Source: an uncultured Clostridia bacterium (GTDB taxonomy: Bacteria > Bacillota > Clostridia > Oscillospirales > Acutalibacteraceae). Taken from it: a DNA stretch of 7,887 bases. This document shows, piece by piece, positions 1 to 6,313 of the stretch. The stretch is taken from positions 1-7,887 of the forward strand of contig CANQSG010000094.1 of the NCBI GenBank assembly GCA_947626485.1, given 5' to 3'. Each line of letters opens with the position of its first letter. The first letter of the stretch is position 1. The translations under genes were made by a program, and so were the position numbers. The notes under the pieces are model-generated. The model did not search any database, was not told the origin of the DNA, and saw only the letters and a program-made list of their open reading frames with translations.

Positions 1-229
1 AAGTGTCCCCGCATTTGCAGGTATAGCGATACAGGCCGTTCTCGAAGCAGGTCGCCTCGACGATCACCTCGACCGCGTAGTCATGCACATGCGCGCCGGA
101 AGTACCCCCCCCGGAAGCATCGTCCGCCGCCCCGTTCAGCCCCGCGTCGCCCTTCCCCCGGCAACCGGCAACCCCAAAAGCCAAAGCCAAACAAAGCCCC
201 AAACAAATCCCGCGATCAATTTTTCGCAT
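1..229 (-). CDS. Lipoprotein with Cys-rich C-x-C motif, 5' part only
   Basis: This gene reads leftward from ATG at 229-227 and is open for 76 codons to the window edge, so only the N-terminus is visible. The protein starts with a short basic n-region (MRKIDR), a hydrophobic stretch at about 8-20 and a lipobox V-A-G-C with Cys23, indicating a secreted, lipid-anchored surface protein. A Gly/Ala/Asp/Ser linker follows (about 24-46). Next comes a segment with H47-x-H49-D-Y, an ATC motif at 59-61 and C71-K-C73-G. In clostridial surface proteins this ATC...YTCxCGD pattern is often a short repeated domain; that parallel is from memory. A good Shine-Dalgarno (AAAGGTGG) lies about 8 nt upstream, and a promoter is present at 262-290. 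The linker contains a run of eight G on the coding strand. The function cannot be named. The lipoprotein call is solid; the start is well supported. Confidence 0.85.
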   Translation of the reverse strand, partial: MRKIDRGICLGLCLALAFGVAGCRGKGDAGLNGAADDASGGGTSGAHVHDYAVEVIVEATCFENGLYRYTCKCGDT

Positions 230-261
230 CAAAAAAGACCACCTTTCACCCATTTTCCCCC

Positions 262-290
262 ATTATACCATCCCCGGATTCTTTTTACAA
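262..290 (-). promoter_or_regulatory. Sigma-A-type promoter of the left lipoprotein gene
   Basis: On the minus strand there is a perfect -10 TATAAT (262-267), a 17-bp spacer and a -35 TTGTAA (285-290, 4 of 6 consensus bases). The start codon lies about 33 nt downstream, giving a short leader of roughly 26 nt with a Shine-Dalgarno. Position, spacing and orientation all fit. Confidence 0.7.
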
Positions 291-301
291 GAGGGCGAGA
301 C

Positions 302-447
302 ATATTCCCCGGAAATATTTTGTTTGCTCTTGCGGGCAAAATGATGTTTACCCTGCGGGTAAATGATGTTACCTGCGGTAATGATGTTGCCTTCGGCAAT
401 GATGCGTGCCCTTCGGGCACATGTTATAATCCGTCCGCAACGCGGAC
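302..447. repeat. Array of short hairpins separated by ATGATG
   Basis: Six inverted repeats follow each other: 323-340 (7 bp stem, one G-T, loop TTGC), 347-363 (TTTACCC/GGGTAAA, loop TGC), 369-381 (TTACC/GGTAA, loop TGC), 387-399 (TTGCC/GGCAA, loop TTC), 406-420 (GTGCCC/GGGCAC, loop TTC) and 433-447 (GTCCGC/GCGGAC, loop AAC). A weaker one (ATATT/AATAT) sits at 302-318. The first four strong hairpins are each followed by (A)TGATG; after the fifth only ATG remains. The stems differ in sequence while the spacer and the triloop architecture stay the same, so what is repeated is structure rather than sequence. There is no protein-coding logic and no CRISPR-like unit. It lies between two divergent promoters. 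The function is unknown; it could be a clade-specific intergenic repeat element. Confidence 0.85.
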
Positions 448-453
448 ACCGCA

Positions 454-485
454 ACTCTTCACTCTTCACTCTTAGTTCTTCACTC
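454..485. repeat. 7-bp tandem repeat ACTCTTC
   Basis: Units at 454-460 and 461-467 are identical ACTCTTC. Units 468-474 (ACTCTTA) and 475-481 (GTTCTTC) are one-base variants, followed by a partial ACTC ending at 485. It links the hairpin array to the long hairpin at 485-515 and may be part of the same element. Confidence 0.8.
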
Positions 486-515
486 GAAAATTTTCCGCAC
501 CACGGAAAATTTTCG
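485..515. repeat. 13-bp perfect inverted repeat
   Basis: CGAAAATTTTCCG (485-497) and its exact reverse complement (503-515) flank a CACCA loop. No T-run follows, so it is not a standard terminator for the plus strand. It ends one base before the -35 box of the putative operon promoter, so it could also act as a protein-binding or structural boundary. Confidence 0.8.
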
Positions 516-544
516 TTGCTACTTTCAACTCTATGTTGTATAAT
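516..544 (+). promoter_or_regulatory. Likely promoter of the ABC operon
   Basis: A -35 TTGCTA (516-521, 4 of 6), a 17-bp spacer and a perfect -10 TATAAT (539-544) point to a start site near 551 and a leader of about 110 nt before the ATPase gene. A second, weaker candidate is TTTACA at 585-590 with TATGCT at 611-616, but its 20-bp spacing is poor and it lies inside an inverted repeat. Confidence 0.55.
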
Positions 545-555
545 AACCCTATCCT

Positions 556-648
556 CCCCCTCCCGGGGGTTTGTTTAGAAACCGTTTACAAATTCCACAA
601 ATTTGTCGGTTATGCTAAAGGATGTAATTCTGTACACACTGTGTGCAC
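556..648 (+). promoter_or_regulatory. Inverted-repeat-rich leader of the ABC operon
   Basis: Three structures lie between promoter and gene. First, CCCCC/GGGGG (556-560/565-569) with loop TCCC is followed by TTTGTTT and is terminator-like but short. Second, AACCG/CGGTT (580-584/607-611) encloses ACAAATT/AATTTGT (588-594/600-606), with a 3-nt bulge and a CCACA loop. Third, an imperfect palindrome at 632-648 (7 of 8 pairs, centred on T640) sits just before the Shine-Dalgarno. A GGTTT/AAACC stem (568-572/579-583) would compete with both of the first two. They could be operators or an attenuator; which is not decidable from sequence alone. Confidence 0.45.
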
Positions 649-663
649 GCAGGAGGTAACAGC

Positions 664-1746
664 ATGATCGAAGTATCGCATCTGAGCAAACGATACGGGA
701 CCCACCTTGCGGTAGACGACGTTTCCTTCTCGATCGAGAAAGGGGAGGTCGTCGGCTTTCTGGGGCCGAACGGCGCCGGGAAATCCACCATCATGAACAT
801 TCTGACCGGTTACCTGTCCTTTACGACGGGTTCGGTGCAGATCGACGGATTCGACGTCATCGAGAGCCCCGAGCAGGCCAAGCGCCGCATCGGCTACCTG
901 CCCGAGCTGCCGCCGCTCTACCCCGACATGACGGTGAAAGAATATCTCTCGTTTGTCTACGACCTGAAAAAGGTGCGGCTGCCGCGCAAGCCCCACCTTG
1001 AGGAGATCTGCCGCCTCGTCAAGATCGACGACGTCGCCGGCCGGCTCATCAAGAACCTTTCGAAGGGCTACCGCCAGCGCGTCGGCATCGCCCAGACCCT
1101 CATCGGCAACCCCGACGTCCTGATTCTGGACGAACCGACGGTCGGCCTCGACCCCAAGCAGATCATCGAGATCCGCAGCCTGATCTCCCGGCTGGGCAAG
1201 AACCACACCGTCATCCTCAGCTCCCACATCCTCTCCGAGGTGCAGGCCGTCTGCGAGCGGGTCATCGTCATCAACCGGGGCGTCATCGTCGCGGACGACA
1301 CGCCCGACAACCTCTCGAAAAACCTCTCGGGCGACCATTCGCTCGTCGCCCGCATCGCCGGGCCGGCGCGGGAGATCACCCGGCTGCTCGCTTCGATCCG
1401 CGGCGTGTCGCGGGTGACCTGCCTCGGCAAAAAAGAGGGCGAATCCAACGATTTCCTGATCGAACCCGACGGGCAGACCGACGTCCGCCGCGCCGTCTTC
1501 GAACGGCTGAGCGACCGCAACTGGCCGCTGCTGATGCTGCAGACCAACGAGCTTTCGCTCGAACAGATCTTCCTGCGCCTGACCGACGACACGGGCGACG
1601 GCGCCGCCCTCTTCCGCAAGTCGCAGCCCGCGCCGGACGAGTCGGTGCGCGCGCAGGCCGCCGCCGTTGTGACGGAAACAAGGGGCGACGAGCCGATCCT
1701 GCCCGACGACGCGCCCGACGCAGAACAAAAGGAGCGTGATGCCTGA
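664..1746 (+). CDS. ABC transporter ATP-binding protein (GldA/ABC-2 type)
   Basis: This 360-residue cytoplasmic ATPase powers the ABC-2 permease encoded next. Walker A is GPNGAGKST at 34-42, the Q-loop region carries Glu81 (GYLPE) where many ABC proteins have Gln, the signature is LSKGYRQR at 132-139, Walker B is VLILDE at 152-157 followed by PTVGLDP, and the H-loop is SSH with His188. The modified signature and the LSLEQIF segment near 297-303 are typical of GldA/NatA-like ATPases paired with ABC-2 permeases. Residues after about 308 form an Ala/Asp/Glu-rich tail of some 50 residues beyond the usual domain. The start is ATG 664: AGGAGG at 651-656 lies 7 nt upstream, whereas the in-frame GTG at 643 precedes that site. 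The stop overlaps the next start by one base (TGATG). The family call is firm; the substrate is unknown. Confidence 0.95.
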   Translation: MIEVSHLSKRYGTHLAVDDVSFSIEKGEVVGFLGPNGAGKSTIMNILTGYLSFTTGSVQIDGFDVIESPEQAKRRIGYLPELPPLYPDMTVKEYLSFVYDLKKVRLPRKPHLEEICRLVKIDDVAGRLIKNLSKGYRQRVGIAQTLIGNPDVLILDEPTVGLDPKQIIEIRSLISRLGKNHTVILSSHILSEVQAVCERVIVINRGVIVADDTPDNLSKNLSGDHSLVARIAGPAREITRLLASIRGVSRVTCLGKKEGESNDFLIEPDGQTDVRRAVFERLSDRNWPLLMLQTNELSLEQIFLRLTDDTGDGAALFRKSQPAPDESVRAQAAAVVTETRGDEPILPDDAPDAEQKERDA

Positions 1747-2447
1747 TGTCCGCCATTTTCAAGCGCGAACTCCGCGCCTACTTCACTTCCCCGCTCGGCT
1801 ATCTTGTGCTGGCCTTTTTCTTCTTTTTCTCGGGGCTTTATTTCAACCTTCTCTTCTCGAATAACTACGCCATGATCTCGGTCGTCTTTTCGAGCATGCT
1901 GATCGTCGTCATGTTCCTCGTGCCGATTTTGACGATGCGGCTGTTCAGCGACGAGCGGCGGCAAAAGACCGACCAGGCGCTCTTTACGGCGCCGGTGCGG
2001 CTGCGCAGCGTCGTGCTGGGCAAGTTCTGGGCGGCGATGGCGCTGTTCGGCCTCGGCTTCTCGGCGACCCTCATCTTCCAGGTCGTGCTCACCTTTTACT
2101 CCGACGCGAGCTGGCTGCTCTACCTCAACAATCTGCTGGGCATCGGCCTGCTCGGCAGCAGCCTGATCGCCATCGGCATTTTTCTTTCGTCCCTGACCGA
2201 AAGCCCGGCGCTCGCCGCCATCCTCGGCATTCTCGTCTCCTTCCTGCTGATCTTGGCGGACGGGTTGGCGAGCATGATCTCGGTGTCGTGGCTGCGGACC
2301 TTCGTCGAGCAGATTTCCTTCAGCGCCCGGTTCAACACCTTCACGACCGGCGTGTTTGACGTCAGCAACGTCGTTTACTTCCTCAGCATCACCGCCGTCT
2401 TCCTGTTCCTGACGGTGCGGACGCTCGAGAAAAAGAGATGGGCATAA
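1746..2447 (+). CDS. ABC-2 type permease (GldF-like)
   Basis: This 233-residue integral membrane protein should form the translocation or force-transmitting channel of the complex. About six hydrophobic segments are visible, near 17-38, 44-66, 91-117, 127-150, 154-177 and 207-225. The N-terminal FKRELRAYFTSPLGY motif and the cytoplasmic-loop motif TMRLFSDE...LFTAPV at 63-84 are hallmarks of GldF/ABC-2 permeases and probably contact the ATPase. The length fits the family. AAAGGAG at 1728-1734 lies 11 nt before the ATG, and the start shares a base with the previous stop, so translational coupling is likely. The protein ends with a basic LEKKRWA tail. As only one permease gene is present, a homodimer is the simplest arrangement (inference). 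Confidence 0.93.
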   Translation: MSAIFKRELRAYFTSPLGYLVLAFFFFFSGLYFNLLFSNNYAMISVVFSSMLIVVMFLVPILTMRLFSDERRQKTDQALFTAPVRLRSVVLGKFWAAMALFGLGFSATLIFQVVLTFYSDASWLLYLNNLLGIGLLGSSLIAIGIFLSSLTESPALAAILGILVSFLLILADGLASMISVSWLRTFVEQISFSARFNTFTTGVFDVSNVVYFLSITAVFLFLTVRTLEKKRWA

Positions 2448-2461
2448 AGGAGGCGGAACGC

Positions 2462-4216
2462 ATGAAACCGAACAAGGGCAACACCCCCGAACCGAACGAA
2501 ACCGAACGCGAAGCGGTCGAAACGGCGGAAAACGTCGAGACGACCGACGCCGTCGACGCGACCGAAGCGAACGAAAAAGCCGAAAAGGCCAGGAAAAAGG
2601 CGGAAGAAAAATCCGCCGCAAAGGCCGACAAAAAGGAAGCCCGGCAGGCGCGCGCCGACCTGCGCAAACGGCTGCGCAGCCGCGTGCGGGCGAAGCACCG
2701 GGTCTACGCCGTGGCGATCACCGTCGTGGTGCTGGCGGTCGCGATCCTGCTCAACGTCCTCGTCTCGCTGCTCGGCCAGCGGTTCCACCTGACCGTCGAC
2801 CTGACGGCCGAGCACAGCAACTCGATCACGCAGGAGAACGTCGACTACCTGCGCGCCGTCGACAAGGACGTCACGGTGACGATCTGCGCCGCCGAGGACG
2901 CTTACAGCGATTTCCTCAACTACTACGCCTCGAGCCTCTACGGCGCGCAGGATTCCACCGGGAAATATTACGACCAGACGCTGCAGCTCATCAACGCCTA
3001 CGCGTCCTATAACGACCACATCAACGTCGTCTATTCCGACCCGCAGGAGCCGGCTTTTTCGGCGATCCGCAACCGCTACCCCGGCGTGAGCTGGAGCTAC
3101 GGCGACATTCTCGTTGAATGCAGCCTGCCGGTCAACGGCAAGACGATCGACCGCTATAAAATTCTGACCTTCAACGACGTCTACACCCTCGAAGATTCCT
3201 CGGGCTACGCCGCCTACGGCATGGGGTATTACGCCGTCACGGGCTCGAAGATCGAGACCGCCCTGACGAGCGCGATTTACACCGTGACCTCCGACAAGAC
3301 GGTGCAGACCCTCGTCATCGACCGCAGCTCCTCCGTCGACACCGCGAAGCTGACCGAATCCCTCGAGCTCAACAACTACGCCGTCACGACGACGTCCGAC
3401 AGCATCTTGAAGGAAATTCCGGCGGGCACCGACCTCATCGTCATCGCCGCGCCGGGCGCCGACTTCGCCCCCGAGGAGCTGACCCGCATCAACGAATTCC
3501 TCGCCGCGCACGGGGAGGACGAACACGGCCTGCTCTTCTTCGCCTCGACCGCCTCGCCCGCGACGCCGCGGCTGAACGCCTTCCTCGAGGATTGGGGCAT
3601 CGAGCTGCAGACCGGCACCCTGTTTGAGACCGACGAAAGCGCCTGGCTGCTCGGCAAGCCGACCCAGATGCTGCTGCTCAACAAGGCGACCGACTTCACC
3701 GCCGACTACAACAACAAGGGCACCGGCCTCGTCGCGAGCGGGCTCGTGCCGATGAAGACCGCCTACGAATCCTTCGAGCGGCGCACGACCAACGAGCTGC
3801 TGACGACCTACACCGAAAGCGTCATCGCCGCCCCCGTCGGCGCGGACGAGAATTATAAGCCCGCCGCCGACGCCCAGACCGGCACCTTCCCCGCCGCCCT
3901 GCTGACCGAGGAAAAGAGCGAAAACGGCGCGTCGAGCTTTGTCGCCGCCTTCGCGAGCGCCGACCTGATCTCGACCCAGTGGGACGCCTACACCGACATC
4001 GACAACATCGGCTTCGTCGTCACCGTCGCCAACCAGGCCGCCGGCGTCGGCAGCACCGGCATTTCCTTCGCCGACAAGACCGTCGCGTCCGGCGCCTTCT
4101 CCGACGTGCCCGCCAACTCGGTCGTCGTCACCTTCCGCGTGCTGTTCCGCGATCTGCTGCCCGTCGCGGCGCTCGTGCTGGCGCTCGTCGTCTGGATCAG
4201 GAGGAAGAATAAATAA
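2462..4216 (+). CDS. GldG-like ABC transporter auxiliary membrane protein
   Basis: The 584-residue protein has a highly charged Glu/Lys/Ala-rich N-terminal tail (1-80, possibly coiled coil), a membrane segment at about 81-104, a large extracytoplasmic region, and a C-terminal membrane anchor at about 563-579 ending in RRKNK. Just after the first membrane segment comes RFHLTVDLTAEHSNSIT, matching the DLT...S(L/I)(S/T) motif at the same place in GldG/ABC_transp_aux proteins. The family's Rossmann-like domain probably covers the region around 270-400 (e.g. the LIVIAAPGADF stretch). The chosen ATG has AAGGAGG at 2447-2453, 8 nt upstream; an in-frame ATG at 2438 overlaps the permease gene and lacks such a site. 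In gliding bacteria the homologue partners GldA/GldF; here it probably forms the outer part of the same kind of complex. Substrate and exact role are unknown. Confidence 0.88.
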   Translation: MKPNKGNTPEPNETEREAVETAENVETTDAVDATEANEKAEKARKKAEEKSAAKADKKEARQARADLRKRLRSRVRAKHRVYAVAITVVVLAVAILLNVLVSLLGQRFHLTVDLTAEHSNSITQENVDYLRAVDKDVTVTICAAEDAYSDFLNYYASSLYGAQDSTGKYYDQTLQLINAYASYNDHINVVYSDPQEPAFSAIRNRYPGVSWSYGDILVECSLPVNGKTIDRYKILTFNDVYTLEDSSGYAAYGMGYYAVTGSKIETALTSAIYTVTSDKTVQTLVIDRSSSVDTAKLTESLELNNYAVTTTSDSILKEIPAGTDLIVIAAPGADFAPEELTRINEFLAAHGEDEHGLLFFASTASPATPRLNAFLEDWGIELQTGTLFETDESAWLLGKPTQMLLLNKATDFTADYNNKGTGLVASGLVPMKTAYESFERRTTNELLTTYTESVIAAPVGADENYKPAADAQTGTFPAALLTEEKSENGASSFVAAFASADLISTQWDAYTDIDNIGFVVTVANQAAGVGSTGISFADKTVASGAFSDVPANSVVVTFRVLFRDLLPVAALVLALVVWIRRKNK

Positions 4217-5877
4217 TGCAGAATCCGACCGATCCCATCACCCCGGAAACCCCGGAAGTCCCGGCGGAACCCGAAACCCCGGAAACCGAAACAACCCCCC
4301 AAGCCCCGCAAGCTCCGGCAAGCCCTGCCGACGACGAGGCGGAATCGACCGTCTTTTCGGCGCCGGTGCATGAAGAAAACACCCGCCCGAAGGGGCAGAA
4401 GCGGCTGCGCAATGTGTTTGCCGCGCTGCTGGCGCTGGCGGTGCTGGCGGGCGGCTCGCTGGCCGTCGTGCGGCTCATCCCGGTGCCGACCGACGATGAG
4501 ACGAGCTCCACGCCGACCGTCACGGTCGTCGACCACGAAAAAGCCGATATCGCCGCCTTTACCGTCACCGACGCGTCCGGCAATTCCGTGCGCGGCACCT
4601 CGAAGCCCGACGACACCGCCTCCTCCGGCTCGAACGTGATGACCTGGTCGCTCGACGGGCTGGAAAGCGACCTGACCGACGAGACGACGGTCGAATCGGC
4701 GGCGGGCGCTGCCGCCTCCCTCGCGGCGGTGCGGCAGATGACCGACGAAAGCCAGGATTACGGCTTTGCGAAGCCGGTGCTGACCGTCGCGGTCGAGGGG
4801 CGCAACGGCCTCGCGCCCTACCGCCTGCTCGTCGGCGCCGAGTCCCCCGACGGCACGGGCTCCTACGTCAAGGTCGAAGGGGAAAGCGCCGTCTATCTGG
4901 TGGAGAGCGCGAACCTTTCGCCGCTGCACACCCGCCCGGTGGACTACGCCACCCACACCGCCTTCCACGCCATGACCGAGACCGACGCGACGTCGAAGTA
5001 TTTCGACAACGGCACCCTGACCTCCTGCGAAAGCATTTCGCTGACGAACCGCAACATGCCGACCCACGTCTTTGTCCCCAACCCGGTCGACAACGACGTG
5101 ACCTCCTTCGCCACCTATCTCGTCCAGTCGCCGGTCAGGCGCATGGCGGACAAGATCGACACCCTGCTGACCCTCGCCTCGACCGACACGACCTGCGAGG
5201 GCGCCTACGTCCTGCATCCGACGCAGGCCGACCTCGACCGTTTCGGCTTCCGCAACCCGATGGCGACGCTCTCGATCAAAGTCGGCCCCGTCACCCGCAC
5301 GATTCAGGTCTGCGAGCCGCCCGCCGACGCGCAGGGCAAGGGGGAGGCAGGACTCTATTACGCCGCCATCGACGACCAGCGCCGCGCCATCTTCAAGATC
5401 GGCGTCGCGACGCTCGCCTTTGCCGACACCTCCGCCTCGACCTATTACAGCAAGTTCCTCGTGCTCGAGATGCTCAGCGACCTCGACCGTTTCACGGCGC
5501 AGACCGCCGACAAGACCTTCGATTTCAGCATCGCCTATGACGAAGAGGCCGACACCGGCGAGGACTTCGACATCCTCGTCGACGGCAAGGAGATCGACCA
5601 GTCGAAATTCCAGACCTTCTACCAGTTCTTTGTCGGGCTCGAGGTCGTCAGCTACGACACAAAGCCGCTCGGCAGCGTTTCGCCGGCTCTGACCGTCCGG
5701 CTCCACCACCACGCCGCAGGCGTCGCCGACACCGTGCTGCAGCTGCGCCCCTACGAGCAGCGCTACCAGATCGAAGTCGACGGCAACCCCCTCGGCATGA
5801 TCACCGAGCAAACCTACCGCAAACTCCTCGACAACCTCGACAAAGTCTCCAAAAACCAAGAAATCCCGCAATCCTAA
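4216..5877 (+). CDS. DUF4340-like membrane-anchored protein
   Basis: The 553-residue protein has a Pro/Glu/Thr-rich N-terminal tail with imperfect PETPE/PETET repeats (about 1-57), a basic KGQKRLR stretch, one membrane segment at about 67-87 and a long extracytoplasmic part. It carries no lipobox. Features such as DYGFAKP, repeated strand-rich segments and the place after a GldG-like gene fit DUF4340-containing proteins, which I know as regular partners of GldG-type operons; the assignment is from pattern memory and context rather than a catalytic motif. The start ATG overlaps the previous stop (TAATG) with AGGAGG at 4199-4204, 11 nt upstream. The stop is followed at once by the operon terminator, so this is the last gene. 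Possible role: extracytoplasmic scaffold or substrate-binding part of the ABC complex (inference). Confidence 0.8.
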   Translation: MQNPTDPITPETPEVPAEPETPETETTPQAPQAPASPADDEAESTVFSAPVHEENTRPKGQKRLRNVFAALLALAVLAGGSLAVVRLIPVPTDDETSSTPTVTVVDHEKADIAAFTVTDASGNSVRGTSKPDDTASSGSNVMTWSLDGLESDLTDETTVESAAGAAASLAAVRQMTDESQDYGFAKPVLTVAVEGRNGLAPYRLLVGAESPDGTGSYVKVEGESAVYLVESANLSPLHTRPVDYATHTAFHAMTETDATSKYFDNGTLTSCESISLTNRNMPTHVFVPNPVDNDVTSFATYLVQSPVRRMADKIDTLLTLASTDTTCEGAYVLHPTQADLDRFGFRNPMATLSIKVGPVTRTIQVCEPPADAQGKGEAGLYYAAIDDQRRAIFKIGVATLAFADTSASTYYSKFLVLEMLSDLDRFTAQTADKTFDFSIAYDEEADTGEDFDILVDGKEIDQSKFQTFYQFFVGLEVVSYDTKPLGSVSPALTVRLHHHAAGVADTVLQLRPYEQRYQIEVDGNPLGMITEQTYRKLLDNLDKVSKNQEIPQS

Positions 5878-5881
5878 AAAA

Positions 5882-5912
5882 AGAAGCACCTCTGAAAAAG
5901 GGGTGCTTTTTT
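5882..5912 (+). terminator. Intrinsic terminator of the ABC operon
   Basis: The stem AAGCACC (5884-5890) pairs with GGTGCTT (5902-5908) and can be extended inward by T-G and C-G and outward through the A-tract. A run of six T at 5907-5912 follows. It begins five bases after the last stop codon. Because A-rich sequence precedes the stem, the minus strand also reads as hairpin plus T-run, so it may stop transcripts coming from azlCD as well. Confidence 0.9.
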
Positions 5913-5956
5913 CATTCGAGGCCATCTGTGCGTGGCGTAGTTTATCCCCCGGAGCT
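5913..5956. repeat. Repeat A, copy 1
   Basis: First of three 44-bp copies, running from CATTCG to GGAGCT; 42 of 44 bases match copy 2. It directly follows the operon terminator's T-run, so it would be reached only by read-through. Four T separate it from copy 2. Confidence 0.9.
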
Positions 5957-5960
5957 TTTT

Positions 5961-6004
5961 CATTCGGGGCCATCTGTGCGTGGCGTAATTTATCCCCCGG
6001 AGCT
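5961..6004. repeat. Repeat A, copy 2
   Basis: The 44-bp unit can fold: TTCGGGG (5963-5969) with CCCCGGA (5995-6001, one G-T), or an inner GCCA/TGGC stem (5969-5972/5981-5984) around TCTGTGCG. It is followed by a GGGATAAAAAG tail (6010-6020), a tail that recurs after copy 3. Confidence 0.9.
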
Positions 6005-6025
6005 GTAACGGGATAAAAAGTTTTT

Positions 6026-6069
6026 TATTCGGGGCCGTCTGTGCGTGGCGTAGTTGATTCCCCGGAGCT
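6026..6069. repeat. Repeat A, copy 3
   Basis: 39 of 44 bases match copy 2. The A-to-G change in GCCG keeps pairing with TGGC as G-T, and the CGGGG/CCCCG stem is intact. It is followed by GGGATAAAAAG at 6075-6085. A GC-rich stretch to 6135 then leads to repeat B and may hold a decayed partial copy of it. Confidence 0.88.
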
Positions 6070-6135
6070 GAAATGGGATAAAAAGGGGCATATTCCGGTT
6101 CCGGCGGGCAGGGGTGACGGGTTTCCTCCTTTTCC

Positions 6136-6203
6136 CGGGAAACGGGGTAGCCGCTGCAATTTACCGGGTTCTTCCGGCTCGGGGAATAGGGTGGAATTTT
6201 TCC
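6136..6203. repeat. Repeat B, copy 1 (diverged 3' end)
   Basis: 43 consecutive bases (6144-6186) are identical to copy 3 (6322-6364). The part after 6186 differs: where copies 2 and 3 have the palindrome GCAAATTTGC, this copy has GGAATTTTTCC (6193-6203), which is also an inverted repeat. The later conserved CGAAA...CCCGG section is missing. Confidence 0.88.
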
Positions 6204-6212
6204 TTTTTCTTT

Positions 6213-6303
6213 CGGAAACCGGGGTAGCCGCTGCAAATTAACGCATTCTCCCGGCTCGGGGAAACGGGTTGCAAATTTGCTTCTCGAAATACCCGGGATA
6301 AAA
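6213..6303. repeat. Repeat B, copy 2
   Basis: The 68-bp core (6213-6280) matches copy 3 in 61 of 68 positions and ends in the palindrome GCAAATTTGC (6271-6280). The following 23 bp match the copy 3 extension in 18 positions and end in GGGATAAAA, the tail also seen after repeats A2 and A3. A hairpin TTCTCC/GGGGAA (6246-6251/6258-6263) has loop CGGCTC. Confidence 0.9.
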
Positions 6304-6313
6304 ATTTTTCTTC

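Noticed and set aside
83..475. Small open frames across the left intergenic hairpin array
   Set aside because: They span promoters, hairpins and the lipoprotein gene on the other strand, and the translations simply read the repeats.
585..616. Second promoter TTTACA ... TATGCT for the ABC operon
   Set aside because: The 20-bp spacing and weak -10 make it inferior to the one at 516-544, and the boxes fall within an inverted repeat.
643..663. Upstream GTG start of the ABC ATPase gene
   Set aside because: The ribosome binding site AGGAGG lies downstream of that codon, at the right distance for ATG 664.
2438..2461. Upstream ATG start of the GldG-like gene
   Set aside because: It overlaps the permease gene and has no Shine-Dalgarno, whereas ATG 2462 has AAGGAGG 8 nt upstream.
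610..3526. Long minus-strand open frames opposite the ABC operon genes
   Set aside because: They lie antisense to genes with clear family motifs, have Arg/Asp/Gly-heavy low-complexity translations and lack convincing ribosome sites. Such frames are expected opposite GC-rich codons.
3988..5973. 661-codon minus-strand open frame opposite the GldG-like and DUF4340-like genes
   Set aside because: It begins inside repeat A, runs through the terminator and the sense genes and shows no family motif; it is a composition artefact.
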